From positions 12,905,001 to 12,969,000 of the forward strand of contig CM061104.1 in the NCBI GenBank assembly GCA_030770545.1: a stretch of 64,000 nt of DNA, in the 5' to 3' direction. Made by a program: the position numbers and the translations under genes. This DNA comes from Macropodus opercularis. Lineage: Eukaryota; Chordata; Actinopteri; Anabantiformes; Osphronemidae. Every line of letters begins with the position of its first letter. Positions within the stretch are counted from its first letter, which is position 1. Shown here one piece after another: positions 38,801 through 50,610 of this stretch. Under the pieces are notes generated by a model. It was not told the origin of the DNA. It did not search any database and saw nothing but the letters and a program-made list of their open reading frames with translations.

Positions 38801-41800
38801 ACTGGGCCACTGAAAATTAGGAAGGAAAAGAAAGTGTGAAGCTCAGGATTCACAAGAACAGTGTGTGAATATAAATATGTAGGTGGAGGATCACCTCTCA
38901 GTTTTACTGTTGCTGAGGCCCAGATGTTGCGTGATCAGTTTTGTGTAGGTCTGAACTGTGCTGTTGTTGTGTTTGGGACTCCTGGCAGTTCGATTAGAGG
39001 AGAAGAAGGAGTGATGATCCACACAGGACCTCCACAGGTTCTTACAGGTCTTGGGACAGTGCAGATTCAAAGACACCTCACAGTCCTGAGTTTCTCCCTG
39101 CAACAAACAAAATGTGGATTTTTTGTAGATTCATAAAAACAACTCGTCATATCACCACTGCTGTTCTGCTTAAGCTGCTCAGGTTGCAATTATCACCAGG
39201 TATAAAAAAACAGCTTGTTCTCATATTTTGTTCTCAGTTTCATGCAAACAGAAACACTGTGTGGATATGTTTCATTTCACATCTAACTTGATCGTGGGTT
39301 TGTAAAAATCTGAACAAATAAAGATCAGGGGAACTCACATGTTTACGTTTCAGGTGTATAATAAAGCGCTTTCTTTTATAAGAAATCTTTATGATGTTGC
39401 TCCTGTGAGAGAAAAATTTAATTAGTCGTAAGCTTAGAAAACACACGACTAGGCCCTTTAATCAGTGGGTTTATTACTCACCAGGGGAAGAAACTGGAGC
39501 AAATCATATTACAGAATATTGCAACACCACTTGACGCCAAACCCACCATCACCGGAGCGTCACTGAAGTCCTGAGAGAACAACGAAAATGACAAAACATA
39601 TACCAAATGGGTGAAATAAACACAATGATACAGTAATAATTCAAGCTACCATAGCAGCATGTAGCTCCACCCCATACAAGTCCAGCGTCCGTGCTGTGTT
39701 GAGGAAACACAGCTCTGCTTCGCTCTGTTTCAGCCCCCTGGGAAGACACAAACAAACACCACGGTCACACGAAACCAGCTGAGCAAGAAAACGGATGAAA
39801 TCATGTGAACGTACTTATGCTGTGGATGCAGACCCTCTACTTTGCATAGAAAGTCTCCATCCTGTTCTGGGATAAAGTGGCACTTGGACAGGTAACCAGG
39901 GACACAGGAGGGCGAGTGATCCCCAATCTCTGCTGCGGATGATGGAAAGACACACTGTGAGCCTGCACGGAAACTAGAGCCACACATCCACGCACTGACA
40001 TATGTCGACTGTAAGAGAGCTGCTGCTTAATGAGAGCATCCTCATCAGGGATAATTACTCACGCGGTTATTAAGTCGTTAATCATTTGTTTCTCTAGCAG
40101 GAGACTTACACTGCACGGCGTATGAGGCCAACACTACTGCTGCACTCAGCGGGCACTGCAACCTGCAATCACACACCATGATTACACTTTGTAAGCATTT
40201 AATGCAAACTGTGCACAAGAAAAAGGGGAGGGTTGAATTGATATTGTGTTACCAACCGTCCTTCTTTAATGTCACTCCTGATCTGGAGGAAGTACAGATG
40301 CCTGCAGGGTTGAAACGAGAGGAAGTTTACCATAGCATGCCGGCGTTGTTTGTGTCCTGATGATATCTCTCTGTCCTTACTTACAAATACTGTATAAGGA
40401 CAGTTCTGGCTGATGCATGTTGTCAGTGTTTGTTTAGTTTTCAGTCACTGATGTAAGTGCACAGTCTTTCAGTCACAACTACAGTATGTTTCAGAAGTTA
40501 ATGTTTGCGTCATTTACAAGTCGTAAACCTGTAACTACAATAAACGGCATAGATAGAGCTTCTCAGAGTCCAGAGCAGGACTGTAAATTATTCTATGACT
40601 TTTATTTGGAGCTTTTACACTGAGCCAAACGTTAACAGTAATCAGAAAATTTCAAAGGTAAACGAACACCAACAAATAAATACTTTATTTTTCCATAAAC
40701 ACACACCATAAATGTCCGTTCAGTCATACAGCGTCTCCAGAGAGATATCTAGTTAAATCCAGTACACTATACCTGCTACATGCACACTAACCTCGTCTGT
40801 TCACACTGCAGAGAGTTGGGATCAGAGACAAAGAATCGAACTCTGAAGTTCAGATAAAAGGGGGAAGCAAGACCTGTGGAGGAATTTCATGTTGTCAGAC
40901 AATATGGCTCATATTCATGGCTGTTAGATCAGTCTTCTGCTGTATTCTTCATTCTTATGTCTCTTCTAAAACATGAGAAGTATATTGTACAACAAAAGTA
41001 ATCGTGTTAAGACTAAACTCTCTAGAGTCAGATACCTTTTATCTGCTTCTTCAAGGGTTTCTCAGGCTCCAACCATCTCTGACAGAGAAAATTTCATTAA
41101 ATATAATGGTTAACAAGGGCTAGAAGCATTTACAGAAGTATACCCTGTGGGTAACACTGTCAGTGAGAGCAATACATTACAATCTCAGCACAATTGTGCA
41201 GTAGATGAACAGTGAGCTCACGGGAGAGTGTGTGTTGGCTGCAATAGAAGCGATGGCAGTGCTGGTTTCTCTGATCTGCAGACTGAAGAGCTGTCTCTCC
41301 TGCAGGCCCAGGTGGTTGAATACTTGGTCCAACAGCACCGCACCTTCATCCTGCTTCTGAAAGAGGGAAACAACATTATTAGCTGCCAAATCTTCCTCTT
41401 CTTTGTACAGTAGATGTAAACATGGGCCCAGTGTGTTGGAGTGTTACATGTACAGATAATTTAGGTGCTTACATTTAAAAACCTCTGAATAATCAATAAA
41501 TTGCTAATCAGTTGAAAGTGATTTCCAAATGGCAGCACAACACTGCTAGTTACAGTATAATGAGTTAATGACTTCATTTCTCAGTATTGCTTTCTGCACT
41601 CTTTGTTACCTGAAGCTTATTTGAGTCACAAGAGAAGCATGTTTACTGTAAACTGACACAAGTTGCAGGTAATTAACTGTTTCATCTCACCTCGCTATGT
41701 AAATGTAAAAAACTAAAGTAACGAACCGTACCCAAACACGAGACATACAAAAGCAGAACAAAGGCAGTTTAATAATGGAATCTCTTTACACATTGCAGCC

Positions 41801-42143
41801 ACACACCCACACACAGCTGCTGTTCCGTGTCAGGCTGTGACTGACATGACAGCTAACAAGCTCTGTATGTGAGTGAGTACCTTCAACCAAGGTCACTATG
41901 CCGAAAGAGTGATGTGGATCAATGGGAATCAGAAAGAATAGTCTGTCTGTACATCATGCGCTGACACTGAGACTACGGTCATTAGCGGGACCACAGAGTC
42001 CGATACGAGCAGCACACGATCTCCTCGGCTACAGACAGGAAGCTGTGTGTGTGTGTTGTATGCACGTTACGCACGCTGACTGTGAAGGTCTGGATATTGC
42101 CGTCCAGCAGCTGAACAAGGCAGAGCAGGTCCGGCTTTGGCAT
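32877..42143 (-). CDS. ptpn3: ptpn3, FERM-PDZ non-receptor tyrosine phosphatase (25 coding exons)
   Basis: PTPN3 (PTPH1) dephosphorylates membrane-associated and signalling proteins; its FERM domain targets it to the cell cortex and its PDZ binds C-terminal ligands. Exons 5' to 3' (minus): 42075-42143, 41222-41356, 41036-41078, 40792-40873, 40257-40301, 40110-40162, 39815-39932, 39650-39737, 39482-39570, 39339-39402, 38895-39097, 38684-38809, 38304-38465, 37835-37916, 37688-37765, 37506-37562, 37098-37254, 36807-37006, 36416-36506, 36217-36278, 35994-36140, 35193-35321, 34022-34167, 33783-33918, 32877-32951. They total 878 residues (human 913). The FERM domain is about residues 8-300, then HLETKSLPSRSPP. 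The PDZ starts near 458 (GKFGFNVK, VLINGRDISEHTHDQVV). The phosphatase starts near 620, with WPDHG (Asp777) and catalytic Cys808 in HCSAGIGRTG, so it should be active. The ATG at 42143 (MPKPDLLCLV) is my working start; the usual MTSRLR-type N-terminus was not found, so an upstream exon may be missing. Confidence 0.94.
33556..33579. repeat. short (ATAGAC)n tandem repeat
   Basis: About four tandem copies of a 6-bp unit lie in a ptpn3 intron. No function is apparent. Confidence 0.8.
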
Positions 42144-42223
42144 GTCTGTTACCACAGTAACTCTGCCTCTGTCTCAAGACAAACTCCGTGTCCTCAGCTC
42201 GTCACTGAGATGGGACCTGGAAA

Positions 42224-42260
42224 CAAACACACAAACACACAAACACACACACACAACCAC
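42224..42260. repeat. CA-rich microsatellite upstream of the first recognised ptpn3 exon
   Basis: Imperfect ACAAACAC/ACACAC repeat. On the transcribed minus strand it is a GT-rich run about 80 nt upstream of the exon holding the assigned ATG, in presumed intron or leader sequence. Confidence 0.8.
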
Positions 42261-42691
42261 AAAACAGTGTCAGATGTTTCCAGACTGTCGTCTTCCAATG
42301 AAAGCACCTCCCTGAGGATGACATTGTGCGGTGAGTAATATATGTGCTGGATGAAGCACTGGGCTGCAGTGAGTAATGCACCATGAATGTGAAGGAGTGA
42401 CTCTGTATATGTGTGAGTCTGTGTGTGTTTTTGTTTGTGTAATTTTTATTATTTGGCGTGGGTCTGAACATGTCCCTTCCCCTCTGCCTGCTGCTCTCCT
42501 CTGTGTCTCTCCACCTTTGGCAGGCAGCTGAATGATAAGAATGTTAAACATTTTCAGAGTTGAACACGCCCATCTGAGGCCCTACGACTGATCTCAGACC
42601 TGGACGTGGTGCGTGATCACAAACAGAAACACACATGTACTATTAATGCGCGTGTGTGCCGAAGCCAATAACTCATCCTGTCTCTAGGAAT

Positions 42692-42733
42692 TGTGTGTGT
42701 GTGTGTGTGTGTGTGGGCGGGTGTGTGTGTGTG
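42692..42733. repeat. (GT)n microsatellite, interrupted
   Basis: Two GT runs are separated by a GGGCGG interruption, in the region upstream of the assigned ptpn3 start (probable first intron). Confidence 0.85.
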
Positions 42734-43419
42734 AGGAGCGAGCATCTACATGCATGCAAGTGTATGCACGTACATGTGTGCTGTGTTGGTTCCCAGGTGA
42801 ACGATTAATGGATCAGGGACTGGCTGCCTCCTGCTGTTTCTGGAAGGACACACAATGTTTTGAGTTAATGTTTGAACACGGTGACATACTCAGAATATGT
42901 TAAATCCGAGCTGGTCATTTCCATTATAACCCTCTGGTCTCTGGCGAATTTAAAGTGAATGTCACATGTACTGTACAAGCAGGTCCGTCAAGGTGTGGTG
43001 TAAATCGAAGGCTTCACATTTTACATCGCTTCATCTGTTTTGGTTTTTGGCCAATAAAAAATATAAAACACGCGTTTTCCGCCAGGGCCGCGTCTGCTCA
43101 AGTTCAACGTGAACCTCGTCTGACATGAAAACACTAAACATATGATAAAGCTCAGCTCTGCAGCGTCTCTGCCGCTTATCACAGCTCTAGGCCCACATTT
43201 CCCCGACAGGTCCAGTCTGTCGATAATAAACTCTGCTCCGACCTCGCTGTACTTTGAGCCGCAGCGAGAACAAGGAACCTGTTGACAACCTGAGGGTTTG
43301 TACAGCTACACCCAAAAGGAGGAACACAGCGCTCACAAACTTTCGGTCCACGTAACTACAACTTGGCCACGCGAATGTCTGGGACAACAAACGGTTAACA
43401 CGAGGACAAATACACGTCT

Positions 43420-43700
43420 ACCTCCGTCGTCCCGCTTCACAGACGGTCCATGTCCCTCGGGGTGTCCGCTGTAAAAGCCTCGGCCCGGGGCGCGTCGGAG
43501 GAGCCAGGTAGAGTTAGGTAAATATCCGGGACAAGTTTTCATCCCTGGCTGCGCCGCTGACTCCGCGCGGCCCCGCCCCTTCAGCGCGCTCGCTCTCGGT
43601 GGGATGCGCGCTCGCGGAAGAAGACAGCGATACAAGGCAGAGCAGGCGCTCAGACGCCGAGGTTAACGCTGCTAGCGCTGCGCTAACGTTCATTTAAACT
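43420..43700 (-). promoter_or_regulatory. ptpn3: CpG-rich candidate ptpn3 promoter / 5' exon
   Basis: A local GC- and CpG-rich patch (about 43430-43690) contains a GC box (CCCCGCCCC at about 43571-43579) on an otherwise AT-rich background. It lies about 1.3-1.5 kb upstream of the first recognised ptpn3 exon and is the likeliest start region. I could not identify a coding 5' exon in it. Confidence 0.5.
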
Positions 43701-46700
43701 AAATCACACTTAGTCCACGTCGTTTTCAAAACGATTCAAACCATTTACGGTAGTAAGTATGATTACCAGTCACTGCCGGTCAAGCCATTTTATCACTATA
43801 TCATCACCTTTGAAAAGACGAGGAATCAAGGAAAAATTTACACTGCTTGAAAAATATATTCGTTATTATAAATGACGTGACAATTAATGAACAGTCACTG
43901 ATTTGAATGAATGAATGAATTTTAAATGAGGAGATTATTAAATTATTAAATATTCATTATTTTCATTTTCATACTCACAGATGTAACATTGGTTGGGTAA
44001 AGTTTTCTGATGGCCTGTAACATGCTGTCTTGTCCCTTTTTTTATAATAATACAAATACTTAACGGTAGAACAGTTCATGAGCTTTGGTTCGCTGTCACC
44101 ATCTACAGGTCAGATCAAGTACAGCGTGGAAAATGTACGGTACATACCAAATGTGAGCCACGGAATACAAATGGATTCATATTAAAACTCTCCCAGTAAC
44201 TCGTAGAAACAGCAGTTGCTCTGATCGACCAACTAGGCCAGATAAAGATGTAAAAACAATGTGTCTTCAAATTAGATCTCATATTAACCTGTCACAGTAT
44301 GAATTATTCATCTGCAACACACAAGACTGTAAGGAGATACAATAACCATCCAACAAAGCTGATGTGGCTTCAGTTCAAAAATGAACGATGTTTAAATTAG
44401 TGGAAAAGTGGTCAGTAGCTGGAGCTAATTCAGGAAAATGATATAGGCAACAGAAAAAAAAGACTGGTGAAATTGAGACCAGAGGTTGCCGCTGACTACA
44501 GGTGTTAGATGACATTTTGCAGGTATGTATGACAGGCAAGGTGCTGACGTACAGAGTCCGGCAAATACTGCTATACATATGCCACCATGTATACCTTTAT
44601 ATATAATAACTGAGTCAACAAAAAGAATAACATTCCTGGTAAATTGTTTAGGCCTGTATAAACTCTCAGAACGAGAGAAATGTTGTGCTCTACACTGTGA
44701 ACTAAACTGCTGGATATAAATCACAAGTAACTGCAACTATGTGTAAACCAAAACAAATGATTTCCAGTATTATTCCAACGTAGATAGATGCATTTAAATA
44801 ATACTTAAAGAATTTGACATGCAGTTACGTTGGCTGCTGATCTACATTATCTATAGGTGTGAATAGTTGTCTCCATACAGTATGTCTCTACATGTATATG
44901 TCAGCCCTGAGATCGCCTGGAGCTCTCTTGCCTAATGACAGCCAGGAGTCCAGCAGCCCTTTGACAGAAAACATGGTTAAAATAATGGATGAGTGGATTT
45001 AAGGGAACAACTGGTTAATATGGTAAGAACAGAAATTACAAATTAAAAGCTTGCTTGGAACTCAGACTGAATGCGATAGTAGAAAGGGTGTAATGCTGTA
45101 ATACTGTGATAAAACTGTGATATGTTTACTTATAAAGCTGACAATGTCCAACTTTAACTACAAGGGAAAACAAACTTTAAATCCTAGTTGTGGGCAATGT
45201 CCCTGGTAGAAAATACAGTAATTAAACGCTTATGAAGCAACTGCATTTCATTCTAATTCTCACAGTTAAATTAACATATCTGTCTGCTCAAACATGTGTT
45301 TTACTCATGGAATGTTTGACTCTGCAAAGATTTTTAACTATTAATAAAAATTCTGGTCAGGGATGTGTTTGACATATAGTCTGACCTGATATTAATAATT
45401 TAACTGGCAAGACAATAACATAATAGACATGTATGTAGCCACATCTAGTCTCACGACCCCTCGCTGTTATATTTGGAGGGATCGGACTTTTAGGCTTAAA
45501 ACTACTGTACAATATTGTTTTACCCTATATGACTAGTAACCAGTGACTTCTTTAATCAATATAAAAGCACATTTGCACTTCGGCGCAGGATTTCAATTGC
45601 AGGAGTTACTTATAAGGGAGAATTTCTGAATGAGTGCAGTACTTTTCCCATTTGTTGCATGCCCGAAGACGCAAAACCAGTCTGGACCAGTTAGCTTATT
45701 CTGAGGACGATGCGTTGGAGAGTAGGTCAGACTAGCAGAGGCCAGTTCACGTCGGAGTGACTGGCTCTCCCCCAGCAGCGGGGAAGAACCTCCCCCTGTT
45801 GCTAAACGAGGGTCAGCTTTCTGCAGACGTAACTAAGACACTTTGTACCAGCTCTGTCCTGAACCCTGCGGCTCCAAATTTAGACGCCTGACGTTATTTC
45901 AGTGTTAGCACTTCATGCTTCATTTCTCTGATTCACGGCCTCTTTTTCGCTCCTACTGACAATTTTTCCTGATAAACCTTTAGGCTTGTTTTATAGTATG
46001 ATGTGATGTCATATGGTATGAAAGCTATTCATTCGCTAATTATCTAGTCATAAGATGCATTTTCTCTGCTTTGTCTCTAACAGAAGAATTATCTTGCTAC
46101 CAGCTGTGAATTACTCAAGACGGTTCCTGTTTCAGTTGCCACTCATATAATCACTTGTTGCTACAAGGTACTGCTTACGTAACGCAAAAGAAAGCTTTGG
46201 ATTTCAAAATGTCAAAGACTGGACTGAATGACCTTCTGTGATGCAAAACAACCAGGCTCCAGAGGAGTTTGTTCGTACATTCCCAGCATAAAACTGCTGC
46301 GGGTGTGAACAAATCATGCCTTTTGTCAGGCCTGCAGCTGCCACACGAGACTTTCCGTACACTGGAATGCTGTCATGAATTTACTCATGCTGTAAAGTTA
46401 CCATTAAAAGAACTTGTTACAGAGTGTGGAAAAGTTCAAAAAGTCTATTTACTGCACCCACCGTGTGGACGCAGGGAACAGTTGGCGCCTGAGAATCTGA
46501 TTCTGCTTTTCACAACAGAACATGACCCCTGTATGTTAGCACCAGCTTTCTTCAAGACGATTTACCGTCCATTCAAGGACTCGGGTTTTAACCTTTGCTC
46601 TAGTACTACTGTAAGAAAACAACAAACAAACACTAATTCAGTCATATGCAGGAATACTTGCATACCTACGGCTACCTCCTGATTCCTTATCCCATAAACC

Positions 46701-47700
46701 TATTAACCTTTACTCCACAATAATAGGTCTACAGCTGTAAATGTTAATGAAATGTTAAATAGATTTCAGCCCCGCAGATGATAAGTGGGCCAGGAAACAT
46801 TTCTATGATGACTTACAGTGTTTTGCTGCGTGAGTGAACACGATTTTTGCTGTTATTACACCGTCTACATTGCTGCTCCCAGCAAACTCAAAGAAACCAC
46901 AACACCTGTCTCTGCAATGTCATTATCACGTCTCTACCACCGCTTTCTGAACTTTACACTCGCACATGTGTCACGCACTTGGGCTGACCATACTTATTAT
47001 TGGCTATCCAAGACCACATTTTACATAGGTTTTAAGTATTCAAACATAGATCAAGAATGGATAAAAGCATTACTTTAACTGGGTCAGTTTTGTGAGATAG
47101 GTTCAAATTTTTGAACAATGTTCTGAACAAAGGTTGCTGCTAATGGATTCCGGAGGTGATCTGCAATAACCATACCTCTCATTATTTTGCTCAGTCTTTA
47201 ACAAGTACTTATTATCCATTTTGTGCAAAATCTAAATCTCATATATTCCCTTTAGTTGAGGCAGTGGAAATCCTCCATAGTTAAAGTTTGACTACTGAGC
47301 GGCAATGACCAACAAAAACACAAGCAAATATACTGTACCACTTCTAATTATTTACTTAAGTACTTTAAATATACTTTTCGGATTACAAATACTCCATTAA
47401 GGCACTAGTCTAAACTGTAATGGAGGCAGGAAATTTACTCTGTTGCACCTTTGACCTACAGTCCAAGTTAAATCTGATGAAAGACTGATTAGCTTTTGCT
47501 TTTTGATTGATTTACTTAAATTAATATTTTATTATACAAATAATATTAGGTAGCATTAAATTATAACCTATAATAACATTAAATATGTTGTTCTCTGGAA
47601 TAAACACTATTGGTTTATTGCTACATTAAATACAATAAAACTAGATAATTATCAACTAAAGCAGTGGCTGAATTTAACCTGCAGCACTGACACACTAACT
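43701..47700. other. gene-poor intergenic region
   Basis: About 4 kb of AT-rich DNA. The open frames are short, lack family resemblance and mostly begin with non-ATG codons. I see no RNA gene, intact mobile element or long repeat. It separates the ptpn3 block from the sgk-tmem244-l3mbtl3 block, so it probably holds the join between two ancestral gene neighbourhoods. Confidence 0.5.
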
Positions 47701-47955
47701 GTTTCCTATATACACTGTACAGCCCCGTGTGACTCAGTAAGGCGGACCGTCCCAAATGCTGACGAGGAGAAAGTAGTCCATGAAGGGATCATTCGTGTCT
47801 GGAAATATCCGAGGGCGCTTGAACGCAGCAGTGCCGGTGCTCGCTCGCGTTGCTTGAGTCAGCGGACTTCAGCGGAGACTGTCTCAGCTGGGACCCGGAG
47901 ACTGTCAGCTTCCCTTTTAAACGTCCACCGAGCCTCTCGGTCAGCTTCTACCCAG
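47701..47955 (+). promoter_or_regulatory. 5' region of the SGK-family gene
   Basis: GC-rich sequence lies immediately upstream of the sgk ATG, with an AP-1 consensus TGACTCA at 47730-47736 and a second GAGTCA near 47856. The sgk frame stays open upstream of the ATG to about 47854 without another in-frame ATG. Confidence 0.4.
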
Positions 47956-50610
47956 ATGACGGTGACTCAGGAGCGGCCGATGACCTACGCCAAGATGAGA
48001 GGGCTGAAGTCATTTTTCTCAGGTGAGGACAGACGGGACGAGAAGTAGTTAACTAAGCTAATTTGTCCTAGTAACTAGCATTAATCTGTGGTTGAAATAA
48101 CAGCAAGGTAACGGTCAGACAATCCTACAGGAAATACATGACAAAAATCTCCATGACATACTTAAAGTTATATAAATGTCAACAGGTCAGCGAGCAAGCA
48201 GCTCAGGGCTTGGTGACTGGGTCCATAAATCCATACTGTGCAGCCAACTCATAACATCATCTGTTAAGTAACTAGGTTAGAATAACCCCTGCCTCTCCTG
48301 CAGCTCTGCTCAAAGGGAAGAAAGTTGGCTTCAGTGCCTTCTTACATAAACTGGCCTCCACTCAACAGCTCTATCAGAAGTAAGTCTGCGAAAAACTGAA
48401 CGTGAACAGCTTTTTAAATTTGTGTCAGTTTCAAAGTCATATGTCTCCTTGAAGTCTAGACGTTCAGAAAAACCTGCAGCGGAAAGAATCGGAGGAGAAG
48501 AACCCTGTGGTGAGTACACAGAAGTTTTTAAAAGAGTGCCGTGTTGACAGATGAAACTAAATCTGACCTCTGACCGTTCCTGTCCCCCTGTCTTCTATCC
48601 TCAGAGCTCAGCAAACACGGAAACCTCTGAGTAAGTTTTCCCCCCGTGCCCCAAGAGAAAACTTATGATGTTTTCCTTCACATAGAAGATCAGAACTGTG
48701 CAGACAGTACTTTTAAAGGCTGTCGAGTACTATTTAAATATGGTAATGGAGTTTATATGTTGTCTTTGCTGAATGTTGCTTAACAAATGTGTGTAACATT
48801 AATACATTACCTTTTAAACAAAAATTAAGTAAATAGGTCAACACAGTTTGAGAATAATATTTTCTTTTTTTGTCCTTGTATTAAACAGGCTGAAACCATC
48901 AGACTTTGACTACCTCAAAGTTATTGGTAGAGGAAGCTTTGGAAAGGTAGGATATTATATGCTTTAGTTTTTTAATACTGTATATATAACTTCTTTAGTC
49001 TTCTTTAAGCTTTTATGTTTGATGTGTTATTAAGGACATTAAACCTTTACAGGTGCTGCTGGTGAGACATAGAAAACAAGGAGGCTATTATGCAGTTAAA
49101 GTGCTGAAGAAACAGATGATTGTCAAGAGGAAAGAGGTAATCCACCTGCCTGTCTCTGTCTGTCTGTTTGTCTATCTATCTACTCACTTGATCTTATGTT
49201 TGCCATGATAGCAGAAGCATGTGATGGTAGAGAGGAGCGTTCTACAGAAGACACTACAACATCCTTTTCTGGTGGGCCTGCACTTCTCTTTCCAGACGCC
49301 AAGTATGCTCTTCTTCGTGCTGGACTATGTTAATGGAGGGGAGGTATGTACACGGCGAGTCAGTCGCTTAAAACTCTGCCACAGAGGCTGATATTGTATT
49401 TAATTTCACTGTAATTTTTTAAATATCTGTTTAATATGTAACCAGTCTCCCGTTTGTCCTCAGCTTTTCTATCACCTTCAGAGAGAGGGGTCATTTCCTG
49501 AGACCAGAGCTGCTTTCTACGCTGCAGAGATGGCCATGGCTCTGGGTTACCTCCACTCTCTTGACATTGTCTACAGGTACATATAATCCCACGCGACGTC
49601 AGTGTCCTTCAACCGCACATTAAAAGCGAAGAAAAGCAAATGTGACGCGAGAGGAATGAGAGCAGCTTATCTGTGTGGTTTTGTAGGATCTCATAGATTA
49701 ATCAGACTGGTCTTCTTTCAGAGACCTCAAACCAGAAAACATCCTACTAGACAGTGAGGGTCATGTGAAGCTGACTGACTTTGGACTTTGTAAAGAAGGT
49801 GTGGACGTAGGAGGCATTATGCATACGTTCTGTGGGACTCCTGAGTACCTGGCTCCAGAGGTGCTACAAGGCCACTCATACAGTCGGGCTGTGGACTGGT
49901 GGGGGCTTGGTGCTGTGCTATTTGAGATGTTTTATGGGCTGGTAAGTTTGAAGTAAAATAACCTCTTATGGATTACTGCACCTTGTTCTTCCATCTAGTT
50001 TTGATTTGATCTCTCTGTTCTTCTCTCAGCCTCCGTTTTACAGCCGCAGCAAAGCAAAGATGTTTGACAATATACTTCACGCTCCGCTGAAGCTGCATTG
50101 TAAGATATCTCAGGCTGCACGGTCACTATTAAGGGGCCTGCTGGAGAGGGACGTCTCCAAACGCTTAGGGGGCAGCCGCGACCTGGTAACTACTGTACAC
50201 TACACACTAGGGAAATACACAGTGATGAACATGAACACAGACGGGCTTTAACACTGATGTGTTTCCAGGTGGAGCTGCAGGAACATCCAATGTTTGCGAC
50301 TGTCAACTGGGATGACCTCCTGGCCAGGAAAGTTAGACCTCCGTTCATCCCAAAAGTGGTACGAGGGACACAGAAACAAGTGGAGAGCATTATTATTTTA
50401 AAAAGGCGTCCAGTTTACCACATAATGTGTTTTATTGCATTTATCCAGACAGGCCCCTGTGACATCAGCTACATCGACTCTGCATTCACGCTGCAGCCTG
50501 TCCCCTCCTCAGTGAACGAGTGCTGCCAGGCAGACGGAGCCTGTGAAGCTTTCCCAGGATTCTCCTTCATGAACCCACGGGAGTACTTGGCCACACAACC
50601 AGTTGCATAA
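47956..50610 (+). CDS. SGK-family serine/threonine kinase (sgk1/sgk2 type, 12 coding exons)
   Basis: SGKs are AGC kinases activated through PI3K-PDK1/mTORC2 that regulate ion channels, transporters and cell survival. Exons: 47956-48022, 48304-48379, 48455-48509, 48605-48630, 48889-48946, 49053-49136, 49212-49343, 49464-49576, 49722-49941, 50030-50185, 50269-50358, 50449-50610. They total 412 residues (human SGK1 431, SGK2 367). Catalytic features are the glycine loop GRGSFGKV, Lys110 (YYAVKVLKK), Asp205 in YRDLKPEN, DFG at 223-225 and activation-loop Thr239 (TFCGTPEYLAPE). The hydrophobic motif is FPGFSF with Ser398. All key residues are kept, so it should be active. The N-terminus (MTV...MTYAKMRG, then KKVGFSAFLHKLAS) resembles SGK1, including its degradation-signal region, while CKEGV and RAVDWW resemble SGK2. 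The loop and C-terminal tail are divergent. The SGK1/SGK2 assignment is left open. Confidence 0.9.

Noticed and set aside
32877..42143. Assignment of the FERM-PDZ phosphatase as ptpn4
   Set aside because: HLETKSLPSRSPP followed by TPNWRSPR, GGMVWNP, and linkage with epb41l4b all fit PTPN3 better than PTPN4.
43333..43635. 100-codon minus frame in the GC-rich patch near the ptpn3 promoter
   Set aside because: It starts with TTG and has no similarity to the PTPN3 N-terminus. It is probably CpG-island background.
46269..46682. 137-codon plus frame in the intergenic gap
   Set aside because: It begins with TTG, has no recognisable domain, and its composition is like the surrounding AT-rich DNA.
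47854..47955. In-frame N-terminal extension of the SGK gene
   Set aside because: It has no ATG upstream of 47956, and the ATG at 47956 gives the MTV...MRG start expected for SGK1-type proteins.
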